Of a stretch of 64,000 bases of DNA, positions 29,434 through 38,400 are shown in pieces. The number at the start of each line of letters is the position of its first letter. Position 1 is the first letter of the stretch. Location: assembly GCA_030765645.1 (NCBI GenBank), contig JAVCCE010000011.1, forward strand, positions 186,001 to 250,000. Direction: 5' to 3'. The DNA comes from Candidatus Hinthialibacter antarcticus. GTDB taxonomy: Bacteria; Hinthialibacterota; Hinthialibacteria; Hinthialibacterales; Hinthialibacteraceae. The translations under genes and the position numbers were made by a program. The notes below the pieces were generated by a model. The model was not told the origin of the DNA and made no database searches. It was given only the letters and a program-made list of their open reading frames with translations.

Positions 29434-30546
29434 ATGAAACGCAATTCGGCGCTCCTTATCATCAGTTGTCTTGTCGGTGTTATGGCAACGAACGCAGCGG
29501 AACTTCAAGGCCGCTTTCAACAAGTTCCGGTTGATAACCCCCGTTATAGCAACAATGAACTCTTCCGCGCATTCGAGCGCTTTGAAAGCCCGCGCATTCA
29601 TCAACTGCGAGAAAAATATCATCTAGATGATGTCGTCAAAGGCGAAGCCGATGAATGGCGCCGTATGTTGCTGCTTCGCCATTGGATCAAATCTCACATC
29701 AAAATCGAAAACGATAATCCCACCCAAACCCGCGGCGACGCCTTCGCGATTCTCGACGCCGCAATGTTAGGCGGCGGGTTTCATTGCGCCCATTTCAGCA
29801 TCGTCCAACAAGCAGTCTTAAACAGTTACGGCTACATTACCCGGCGCCTGGGCTGCGGCCCCGGCTTGATCGACAACGGCGGCCATCATGGCGTCAACGA
29901 AGTATGGATCAATAAATTATGTAAATGGGCGATTATCGACGCCAAGTACGATCTGCATTTCGAGAAGAACGGCGTCCCGTTGTCCGCGTTGGAAATTAGG
30001 GATGAAATCTGGAAAGACGGCGGCAAGAACGTCGTCCGCAGTTTCGGCCTGGACGGCGCACCTGAAACCGATGAGTATCCCGGCGACTTCGGCCCGTCCG
30101 CCGAGACCTATCGTTGGTGCAGTTGGGAAAACACCACCAACCGCTTTACCTCGTTTCCCAATCCGTCCAATTCGATCACGATTATGCTGGACGATACCAT
30201 TTTCCGCAACAATAAGTGGTATCGCGACGGCAGCCCTCATTGGGCGTACGACACGCCCTACCTTGTCACCACCACGCGGCGCGACTGGATCGAATGGACG
30301 CCGAACGTGGTTCGTTCGCAAGTCGAAATCAGCGAGAACAAAGCGGAGATATTTCTAACGTCATTCACTCCAAATCTTAAAACGTATCAGATCAAAGACA
30401 CACAAGGCGCTTGGATTGACTGTGTGGAAAATCTGGAAATTTCTTTATTGAAACCGACGAACGAGTTTACGTTCCGAACGACGAACAAATTCGGCGTCAC
30501 CGGCCCCATCCATATCGTACGAATTGATTGGGTTGAAGAAAAATAA
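29434..30546 (+). CDS. Exported transglutaminase-like protein
   Basis: This 370-residue protein starts at ATG 29434, chosen because GGAGG (29424-29428) sits five bases upstream and a signal peptide (MKRNSALLIISCLVGVMA) follows. An in-frame ATG at 29380 lacks these. Residues about 110-200 form a transglutaminase-like core: Cys in GGGFHCAHFSIVQQAVL, His in HHGVNEVWI, Asp in AIIDAKYDLHFE, giving a Cys-His-Asp triad. Such folds act as peptidases or amidases or bind peptidoglycan or peptides. The C-terminal half is beta-rich. No operon partner is evident. Confidence 0.7.
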   Translation: MKRNSALLIISCLVGVMATNAAELQGRFQQVPVDNPRYSNNELFRAFERFESPRIHQLREKYHLDDVVKGEADEWRRMLLLRHWIKSHIKIENDNPTQTRGDAFAILDAAMLGGGFHCAHFSIVQQAVLNSYGYITRRLGCGPGLIDNGGHHGVNEVWINKLCKWAIIDAKYDLHFEKNGVPLSALEIRDEIWKDGGKNVVRSFGLDGAPETDEYPGDFGPSAETYRWCSWENTTNRFTSFPNPSNSITIMLDDTIFRNNKWYRDGSPHWAYDTPYLVTTTRRDWIEWTPNVVRSQVEISENKAEIFLTSFTPNLKTYQIKDTQGAWIDCVENLEISLLKPTNEFTFRTTNKFGVTGPIHIVRIDWVEEK

Positions 30547-30559
30547 CGGCAGGTATCAA

Positions 30560-31639
30560 TTATCGCAGCCAGCGGTCTAAATTTTCTTTAACGAATTCAT
30601 CATCGTTAAGGTGTGGATACTCACGATAGACGCGGTCGATCTCTTCCATCTGTCCTGGCGATAACGCTTCATTTGGATTCAAACAATGACGGTTCGCGAG
30701 CAAGCCTTGCCGCCGCAAAATTTCGTGGATGCCAGGAATGCAACCAGCGAAACCATTCACCGGATCAAACACCGCCGCGTTGACATCAGTAACCTTCCAA
30801 GCGAGTTCAATCATATTAGTCGGAAGCAAATCCGATTGCTGACGAAGCGCTTTAATGCACTCCAGTTGTTCAACGGCGCGTTTTGTCCAAAATGCCCAAT
30901 GCCCTAAGAGTCCGCCGACGAATTGCAAGTGGCGAACGGAACTGCCGCCGCAACATTCAAACGTAGACAGTAAATCATAAATAATGGCGTCATCGTTTCC
31001 AGTATAAAATGCGATCTCATCACTCCGCCCGCTCGCCGCGGCCCCGCGCATAACGTCAAGCGTTTGATAGCGCTGAAACGGCGCGACTTTCACCGCGACC
31101 ACATTCGGGATTTCACAAAAGCGCCGCCAAAAATCGACTGACAACACGCGGCCTCCAACAGACGGCTGCAAGTAAAATCCCATCAGCGGAATGACTTCCG
31201 CAACGCATTTCGCATGTTCAATCAGTTCGTCGTCGCTTGATTCTTTCAGAGCGCTTAAACTTAACAAACCGATGTCAAATCCACAGTCGCGCGCCAACGC
31301 GGCTTCACCGCAGGCCTGTTGCGTTTGTCCGCAAACGCCAGCGATTCGGATAATGGGTTTATCGGAAGCGTCCCTCTCAAAATTGCAAATGGTTTCATTT
31401 GCCAACGACAGAACGGGTTCTAGTAAATCGTGTTGCGGTTCGCGAATTTCAAACTGGGTGGTATGCACACCGATCGCGACGCCGCCAGCGCCGCTGTCAA
31501 GATAATAGCGGGTTAGTGCGCGTTGCCGCCGCTCATCGAGTTCACGGTTTTCATCAAGCGCCAATGGGTGCGCAGGGACCACCTGCCCTTGGCGCAAAGC
31601 ATCCATAATTTTGTTATGCGGCATTGGACAAGCGCTCAT
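30560..31639 (-). CDS. Dihydrodipicolinate synthase-family (DapA-like) aldolase
   Basis: The 359-residue protein is a TIM-barrel class I aldolase/lyase of the DHDPS/NAL superfamily. It opens with QGQVVPAHPLALDENRELDE and carries the probable Schiff-base lysine in VVAVKVAPFQRYQ. It is longer than DapA and lacks obvious DapA specificity signatures, so the substrate is likely a keto-sugar acid rather than aspartate semialdehyde. ATG 31639 overlaps the stop of the epimerase gene (TGATG). It is the last gene of a four-gene operon. Confidence 0.78.
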   Translation of the reverse strand: MSACPMPHNKIMDALRQGQVVPAHPLALDENRELDERRQRALTRYYLDSGAGGVAIGVHTTQFEIREPQHDLLEPVLSLANETICNFERDASDKPIIRIAGVCGQTQQACGEAALARDCGFDIGLLSLSALKESSDDELIEHAKCVAEVIPLMGFYLQPSVGGRVLSVDFWRRFCEIPNVVAVKVAPFQRYQTLDVMRGAAASGRSDEIAFYTGNDDAIIYDLLSTFECCGGSSVRHLQFVGGLLGHWAFWTKRAVEQLECIKALRQQSDLLPTNMIELAWKVTDVNAAVFDPVNGFAGCIPGIHEILRRQGLLANRHCLNPNEALSPGQMEEIDRVYREYPHLNDDEFVKENLDRWLR

Positions 31640-32688
31640 CAAAATTTCCCCGTGCGGCTGCTATATTTTGTCGGCTTGTTCCAAGTGGGCATTTCCCGCC
31701 GCACCCAATCCGCAAGCCAGTCAACCATCTGCTCGATTGACACCGTTGGTTCACCATATTGACGAATGCACTTTGAGGCATTGCTTAACAACGCCGTACA
31801 TGACTCTTCGCCCTCAAAGCATGGCTGTTTGTGAAAGCGGTCGCCAAATTGTTCCGCCAACACGCGAACCGATAATGTTTTGCGTCCGGTCAAGTTGAGA
31901 ACCGACGGCGGCGACTGGCATTCTTGCAGTGCAAGCAAAGCATAAGCGTTGGCGTCTCCCTGCCAGATCACATTGACATGCCCCATGCTCAAATCAATCG
32001 GGGTTTCCTGATAGACGCGCATGGCAATGTCGAGCAATACGCCGTAGCGCATTTCAACCGCATAATTTAATCGCAGCAGTACGATCTCGCTTTGATTGAT
32101 TTGCGAAAAATATTCAAACACCCGTTCCCGCGCCATACACGATTGGGCATACTCGCCCAATGGATTCAGCGGCGCCTCTTCCGTGCAGCCGCCGCTTTCG
32201 ACAGGCACAAACGGATACACATTCCCCGTCGAGAACGCCGCGATGCGCGATTGGTCGAAGCGCTCCGCTACCATGCCCGGTAGGTAAGCGTTCATCGCCC
32301 AAGTGTCGGCTTCATTGCCGTGCGAGCCGAACTTTTTGCCCGCCATATAAATAATATTTTGGGCTGACGGCAAGCGCTCAAGCGAGGTGCGATTCAACAA
32401 ATCACATTGAATGGTCTCGACGCCGTGATGAAGCAGGTCGGCATGAGTTTCACTGTTGCTAAAGCGGGACACCGCAATCACTTTTCGGTCGGGGTTGGAT
32501 AGATGAAACGCATTGCGGGCCATCTTCGCCAATGTCGGCCCCATCTTTCCGCCTGCGCCAAGAATAAGCAAATCGCCTTCGATCTTCGAAAAATAGGCAC
32601 CCAGTTCTTCGCGCGGCGTCGAAAGCAACTCCTCTAAATGCGCCTCATTTTTAATTTGTTTTGGAAGTCGAGTCACGTTATTTTTCAT
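31639..32688 (-). CDS. NAD-dependent epimerase/dehydratase family protein
   Basis: This 349-residue protein has an extended SDR Rossmann fold: the nucleotide site is LLILGAGGKMGPTLA (about 45-60) and the fold contains a downstream INFRMNYA-like segment (EIVLLRLNYAVEMR). The usual YxxxK motif is partly changed (EYAQSCMARE has Tyr but no Lys four residues on), so the catalytic reaction may differ from a standard epimerase. It is third in the operon, 15 bp after the GNAT gene. It probably acts on a sugar or sugar-acid intermediate. Confidence 0.72.
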   Translation of the reverse strand: MKNNVTRLPKQIKNEAHLEELLSTPREELGAYFSKIEGDLLILGAGGKMGPTLAKMARNAFHLSNPDRKVIAVSRFSNSETHADLLHHGVETIQCDLLNRTSLERLPSAQNIIYMAGKKFGSHGNEADTWAMNAYLPGMVAERFDQSRIAAFSTGNVYPFVPVESGGCTEEAPLNPLGEYAQSCMARERVFEYFSQINQSEIVLLRLNYAVEMRYGVLLDIAMRVYQETPIDLSMGHVNVIWQGDANAYALLALQECQSPPSVLNLTGRKTLSVRVLAEQFGDRFHKQPCFEGEESCTALLSNASKCIRQYGEPTVSIEQMVDWLADWVRREMPTWNKPTKYSSRTGKF

Positions 32689-32703
32689 CTCGTTTCAAAT
32701 CAT

Positions 32704-33567
32704 TCAACCAAGTTCAGGGCCGCTCATGCCATACACATATTTCGGCTGACCCGGAAATTGGTTCTCACCGCGAACCATACGAATAAACATCCGCTGCTGA
32801 ATAAATCCCCATTCTTGCAGCATGGTTTCCGCATGGGGGTTTGGAGACACAATATCGACAAACACTCTGTCCGGCTTTCTCTGATGTAAGCCATGTTGAA
32901 GCAATCGCTGCGCAACATCGCGATTGACGGCAACCCAAGGGCCAATGTGAAACGCGTTTTCACCTTCTCGCGCCATCATATATCCCAAAATGTTATCACC
33001 GTCTTTCACCCAATACGCCAGTTCCGGCCCATACTGCAAATAAGAAGCGAGAACGGCTTTGCGGTCGTCGCCAAAAATATCGCAATCAAATTGCGCAATT
33101 TCATCTAAGTGTTCAATAGAAAAACTCCGGCACGTACTTTCGTTTCCACTGATATTTTGAATGGATCCGCATTCATACCGCGCGCCAGTATATTCATCTT
33201 GAAAGCCCAGCGTATCATAAAGCATCTTGCCTTGCGGCGTCGCATCAAGTTTGACAGCCAAACCGCGCCGTTCGAGATGTTCAATACCTTCCAGCAATAA
33301 CAGGCGGCCAATGCCTTTGCGGCGATAATCAGGATCAACAATCACCATCGCAACCCAGCCGAAGTGTTGATAGGCGACGGTGCAAACTGTCCCCACAATT
33401 TTGTTGCAATGCGTCGCAACGAAACAACCTGCGGGGTTCAATGCAAGAAACCGTATCCAGTCTTCCAAGCGCTGGTTCCAGCCGATTTGCTGCTTGAGCC
33501 GCTGGCAATGCGGCAGATCGTCTTGGACCATGGTACGCAGTTGAATTGCACTCTGGTTTTCATCCAT
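32704..33567 (-). CDS. GNAT-family acetyltransferase, two-domain
   Basis: The 287-residue protein has an N-terminal GNAT domain (1-140) with the acetyl-CoA loop VDPDYRRKGIGRLLL. A second, GNAT-like domain (about 150-280), as in YitH-type proteins, follows. It presumably acetylates an amine of a metabolite or protein. It is the second gene in the operon, 10 bp downstream of the Tat-exported oxidoreductase. The link to sugar metabolism is contextual only. Confidence 0.78.
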   Translation of the reverse strand: MDENQSAIQLRTMVQDDLPHCQRLKQQIGWNQRLEDWIRFLALNPAGCFVATHCNKIVGTVCTVAYQHFGWVAMVIVDPDYRRKGIGRLLLLEGIEHLERRGLAVKLDATPQGKMLYDTLGFQDEYTGARYECGSIQNISGNESTCRSFSIEHLDEIAQFDCDIFGDDRKAVLASYLQYGPELAYWVKDGDNILGYMMAREGENAFHIGPWVAVNRDVAQRLLQHGLHQRKPDRVFVDIVSPNPHAETMLQEWGFIQQRMFIRMVRGENQFPGQPKYVYGMSGPELG

Positions 33568-33577
33568 AAAAAGTCAC

Positions 33578-34864
33578 TTATACATCTTCCGTCAACACAA
33601 ACGGTTCGCGATAGGTGCGCCATAACAGTTTGTTGGCCTGATCGGCGCCCAAGCCAGTGAATCGCTGCTCTTCGCCGTCAAATTCCAAATTCAGCCGCGT
33701 CCGGTATGCGATATTGGCAATATGACAAAGCGAAGTCGATTTATGTCCAATCTCGATATCGGCGTTGGGGCGCTCGCGGCTTTGTATGCAATCAATAAAG
33801 TTTTGATAATGGTTGCCGGGGTCGGCGTCTTGTTGTTCGATCACTTCGCCGTCAAAATCGACCGCCTTCCAACCGGCGCCGTCGGTCGTCAACACGCCGT
33901 CTACACCATAAAAAATCACTCCGAATGCTTTGCCGTCAAAGCCTTGCGGGTTCCAGGTTCGATGTTCCCAAGTCACGGTCGCATCATCAAATTCAAAGGT
34001 CGCGATCTGGGTATCGGGCGTTTGTTGGGCATCGTCAAAAAAGTGCTTGGCGCCTCCCGCGCAAGCCCGTTTAGGAAACTCAACGCCAAGTCCCCAACGC
34101 GCCATGTCGAGCGCGTGGATGCCGTTGTTGCCGCACTCTCCGGTTCCATAATCCCAAAACCAATGCCACTCATAGTGAAAATGGTTGGGGTTGAATTCCT
34201 GCTTGGGCGCCGGCCCTAACCAAAGATCATAATCGACGCCCTTGGGCGCTGGCGCATTTGGGGCGCGTCCAATGTTGGGGCGCCGACTGACGATCCAGGC
34301 GCGCGCCATGTGCACATCGCCGATCAGGCCGTCGCTCAATCCCTTCATCGCTTTTTGCATCGCGATGGAGCTGCGGCGTTGTATCCCGAGTTGGACGACG
34401 CGATCATACTTTCGCGCAGCTTTCACCATCAAGCGCCCTTCGGTTAAATTATGCGACGCGGGTTTTTCGCAGTAGACGTCTTTGCCCGCCTGACAGGCAT
34501 AAATAGTTGCGATGGCGTGCCAGTGGTCTGGAGCGGCGACAACGAGTGCGTCGATTTCATCGCCTTCGAGCATCTTGCGAAAATCGCTCTCAGCCCGAGG
34601 CCGCTTGCCCGTCATTTTTTCAACGGAATCTTGCACAGGCGGAACCACGCGTTCATCCACGTCACAGACCACAACAACCTGACAATTTTTGCATCGTGAA
34701 AATTCTTTCGCCAACTGGGCGCCCCGGCTGCGGACTCCCATGATGCCCAAGCGCACGGTATCGTTTGCTGATGAGTGATTGGCGGGTATCGTCATTCCAG
34801 CCGCGACGGCGCTTGTTGCAATAATAGAAGATTGATTTAGAAAATCCCGGCGTGATTGCGTCAT
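33578..34864 (-). CDS. Tat-exported Gfo/Idh/MocA oxidoreductase
   Basis: This 428-residue protein starts at the second in-frame ATG (34864), which has GGAG six bases upstream; the ORF extends to an ATG at 34876. Twin-arginine signal SRRDFLNQSS is followed by a Rossmann domain (VRLGIMGVRSRGAQLA), the catalytic EKPASHNL segment and a C-terminal Gfo/Idh domain with NHYQNFIDCIQSRERP. It oxidises or reduces a sugar hydroxyl with NAD(P) bound before export. It leads the operon with GNAT, epimerase and aldolase genes. Confidence 0.9.
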   Translation of the reverse strand: MTQSRRDFLNQSSIIATSAVAAGMTIPANHSSANDTVRLGIMGVRSRGAQLAKEFSRCKNCQVVVVCDVDERVVPPVQDSVEKMTGKRPRAESDFRKMLEGDEIDALVVAAPDHWHAIATIYACQAGKDVYCEKPASHNLTEGRLMVKAARKYDRVVQLGIQRRSSIAMQKAMKGLSDGLIGDVHMARAWIVSRRPNIGRAPNAPAPKGVDYDLWLGPAPKQEFNPNHFHYEWHWFWDYGTGECGNNGIHALDMARWGLGVEFPKRACAGGAKHFFDDAQQTPDTQIATFEFDDATVTWEHRTWNPQGFDGKAFGVIFYGVDGVLTTDGAGWKAVDFDGEVIEQQDADPGNHYQNFIDCIQSRERPNADIEIGHKSTSLCHIANIAYRTRLNLEFDGEEQRFTGLGADQANKLLWRTYREPFVLTEDV

Positions 34865-34997
34865 TGAAATCTCCATTTTGTCTAAATAGATCGCTCAGTT
34901 TAACATAGAGACCATCTGTTGCGTAAGTTTTTACCCCTCATTACTAAACAGTTTCCATTCAACTAAAAAGCGCTTCTTCCGTAAATTGGATACTTAA

Positions 34998-35395
34998 TTA
35001 TCAATTTGAATTGAGATTTCGCTGCATGGGACATGGGTATAACTCTGCTCGCTTCAGTGCCAATGACATTGGCTTAAGCCATGATCTGCAAATAGATCGT
35101 GATTTTGCCCGGCGTATAGTGTGTGTCATTGCGAGCGAAGCGAAGCAATCTCGCTTAATTGATGGGTGAGATTGCCGCGTCGGCCTTTGGCCTCCTCGCA
35201 ATGACACTGTCGAAGGGCTTTGGTGTTCTTCAGTCAATGACATTGCCTTCAGTGCGGGCTTTCAGGGACCAATGCACAGGCGCTCCCAGAGTAGCACCCA
35301 TGTCTGAATTGGTATGTCAATTTTTGATATGCAGGGATACGTTTTCGCCACCAAAATCATGGTCATTCATCAATGTAAGTTCTCACTTACTGGAT
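34998..35395 (-). repeat. Structured intergenic repeat, family B copy 3 (interrupted)
   Basis: Read on the minus strand this copy has the 5' extension (CTTATCCAGTAAGTGAG, GCATATCAAAAATTGAC), the core bounded by CATGGGTGCTACTCT and AGAGTTATACCCATG (35032-35302) and the 3' tail CAGCGAAATCTCAATTCAA. The core is split after TTCAGTG by a 186-bp insertion (35061-35246). Confidence 0.85.
35061..35246. mobile_element. MITE-like insertion in a family B repeat
   Basis: The insert is about 186 bp with no coding capacity. It is flanked by a 9-bp direct duplication CTTCAGTGC at 35052-35060 and 35247-35255. Its ends form imperfect inverted repeats: CAATGACATTGGCTTAAG at 35061 pairs with the complement of the last 18 bases, matching 15 of 18. 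Internally GTCATTGCGAG...GCAATCTCGC and GAGATTGCC...CTCGCAATGAC form a long palindrome. The uninterrupted repeat copies show the empty site. Confidence 0.85.
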
Positions 35396-35409
35396 AAGAT
35401 TTGAAACGA

Positions 35410-38400
35410 TCAATACATCATCCAATTTTGAATATCTGTGACCGTATTCTTCTTGCCAGGGTTGGGCTGCCCCGCTCCCCAATTTTGTGGATCGTTCCCT
35501 GAGCGGCCCCACGAGATTCGCTGCAATGAGTCGCCCGTGCCGTCAGCGTCACGCGTCCAGGGCGTCCGGTCGTAATAAATCACTTCATCAACAATCCCCC
35601 ACGAAAGAGTTCCATCGTTGGGATCAACGTCCAGTAATTTCTCCAAAGCAATGCGTTCGCCCTGGTTCGATAGGTTCCCAACGTATGGGCCAGCAGCAAT
35701 GACATTCGTTATCTCTATTTCATAGCGCGTCACAAACGCTTGCCACTCCGTTTGATTGTCAGGATCAAACGGCACGATCAGCAATCGGCCTTCGGCGGGA
35801 ACCACGGCGTCATCAGGAAATACAAAATCTACGCCGCCGTCCAGTCGCCAGGGGCCGTTTTTATTCATCAACACAATGTCTTGCGAAGTCTGATTATACA
35901 ATTCAATGTATTCGCCCGCGTCGCCAATCTGTCCCTCGACTTCTTCGGGGTGATACATCAATTCGTCAATTAATACTGCCGCCTGGCTCAAACCATTGAT
36001 CTGATTTCGCGAAGGCGCCATAGAAACCCAATAAGGGCTTTCGCCGTCCCGTCCCCAGGTGACATCAATTTCTTGCGCCTTAAACGAAACGCTATCGACG
36101 ACATAATCGTCGCCTGGCTGCCCCGGAAGATATGAAAGATAGAGCGATTCGCCGTTGCTGCTGATTCCAAACCCCTCGCCATTTTGGTTGAAACCAGACT
36201 GCGCATCAAACACGACTGTCTCGCCTGGGGCGATATCCATCACGGGCAGCGCCCATTTGGCCAAGTTTGAATCATCGTCGCTTAGATAGAAGTCAGCGGT
36301 GTTAATTATAGTGAAATATGGATTATATATTTCGATCCAATCATTGCCGTCTTCGGTCATGGCGGCGATTTCATTAATGACAAACGTTTGAATCGGCTCA
36401 GGATCGCTTGTTCCCGGCGACCCGCCAATATGAGCGCCCGCCCGCCAATTGCCGCCGTAGTCCAAGAAACCGTCTTGACCAGAATCAATCGTAAATTGAG
36501 CAGGAACCAACGAATGACCTCCACCATCCGCTGACATAGGCCAACCGCGCCCGTCAGAAAATTCAAACGCAATCAAATCATCGCCGTCAATGGTCGTTTT
36601 TAACGTAATTTTTTCGCCCGAGTTGGATAACTTTCCGCTATACGGTCCAAATATAACGATTGAAGAGCCTAAACCGTAGTATGCACGAAAGGCGTTACGC
36701 TCCTCTTCATTTGCAGCAAGAGCGACCAATAAATAAGTCTCCGGCGCCAACTCCGCTTCGGTCGGGAAGGTATATGTGATCCCTTCCGTAAACGAGAAGC
36801 CTCCCAGTAAAACCGAAGATGTAGGATGCGAATTATACAATTCGATGAATTCATATTCGCTTCCATCGGGCGGGTTATACATCACTTCTGTTACACGCAA
36901 ATAATCGCTGGCAATTTGGTTTGCCCCCGCGTCTTGCGCTTTGAACTGAATCGGCTGCGACCAATGGCTCCATTTGCCTTCGCTGTCTTTCATTTTAACG
37001 CGGACGCGATACGTCCGCCCTGCAACAATTCTATCAGCCGGAACGGTGATCTGATTTTGAAACGCCGTCAGTTCTTCCGATTCCCAAACCGCATTGATTT
37101 CGTATTTCAACGGTTCCGTCAATCCATGCAACACCGGCTTCGGTTCAGGCTCTGTGCCGGGGTTTGGATTCGGCGTCGGCTCCGGTTCAGGCGGGTTCGC
37201 ATTGACCGCAACCAAGCCCATGTCAAAAAAGCAGTCAGAGCTTCGGTCAAGATATTGGTTAATCACTTGCACCGCGACCACATTGACGCCCTCGACCAGA
37301 TATTCTTTGGGATCGGGCAATTCGATGGGAACATATTCCGTATTCTCGCGGTGTTCCGCCAGCGCATCAAACGGTAGTTCTTCTTCGGTGACATGCTGCT
37401 GCGCGACATGGACGCCGTTGATCCACATATTAAATCCATCATCAAACAAGACCACGGCGGACAATTCGCCTATGTCGTCTAAATTGCTGACTTCAAACAT
37501 CTTTCTCATATAGATGGTAGTGTAGTTATATCGCATGTCCGTCAATTCGGTCGCGATAAAATCTTCGCCATATCCAATCGGGGCTTGCCGGTTCCTCCAA
37601 GCATCATCAAAGTCCAACGCGCGCCAAAGATTGCGAGGCTCTGACGGCTCTGTCGTTCCTCTGAAATAATTCCAGGATTCCATCGGCCCAAACAGCACGA
37701 TAAACTCGCCATTCTGCGGCCCTCCAGCGCCCGTATCCGCAGGGTCCCATGGAACCGAATAAGGCTCGACCTCCGCAACCCGCCACTTCATCGCAGCAAA
37801 TGAACCGCCGTTCGCGTCGTTAAAATCACTGGTTTCAAATGTAAGAGTGTCAAGCGAAAACCCCTCATTCAATGCAGTAAGAGCCGGCGTTTGAGGAACG
37901 CCTTGGTCTCCATCTAAAATTCTTGTATCAATTCGCTGCCCTTGAGAGACGACATAGTCTTTCATGATTTTCAACATGCCGGGAAAATCATCCGTCTCCG
38001 AAATATTATAAAAACGGCCTTGCCCGGATTTTTGTGGATTATTCATTCCCCGGTTCGCCGCGTCCCGGCTCATCACCCAGTGGTAATCCCACATCGCCCG
38101 GTCAGCGTCAACGAATGATTCACCTTCGGGATGATAAATAAACGAAGCGAACTCATCAATCAATTGCCCGGTTTGATCGGGGTTATAGAGCAGATCGCGC
38201 AGCTCACGCATACGGTTCTGGTAGTCAAGTTCGATGCCGTCTTGGCGTAAGATTCCTGCTTGTTTGAAGGGGTCGTCTCCCTGGCCAAACATATTGTTCG
38301 CCCAGGTTAAATCCAGGTCCCAGGGAAGTTGAAACCACTCGTTGGTTTCTGGATTTAAATAGAAGTAATAATTTTTGCCGCTGGCGATATCATATTGGTG

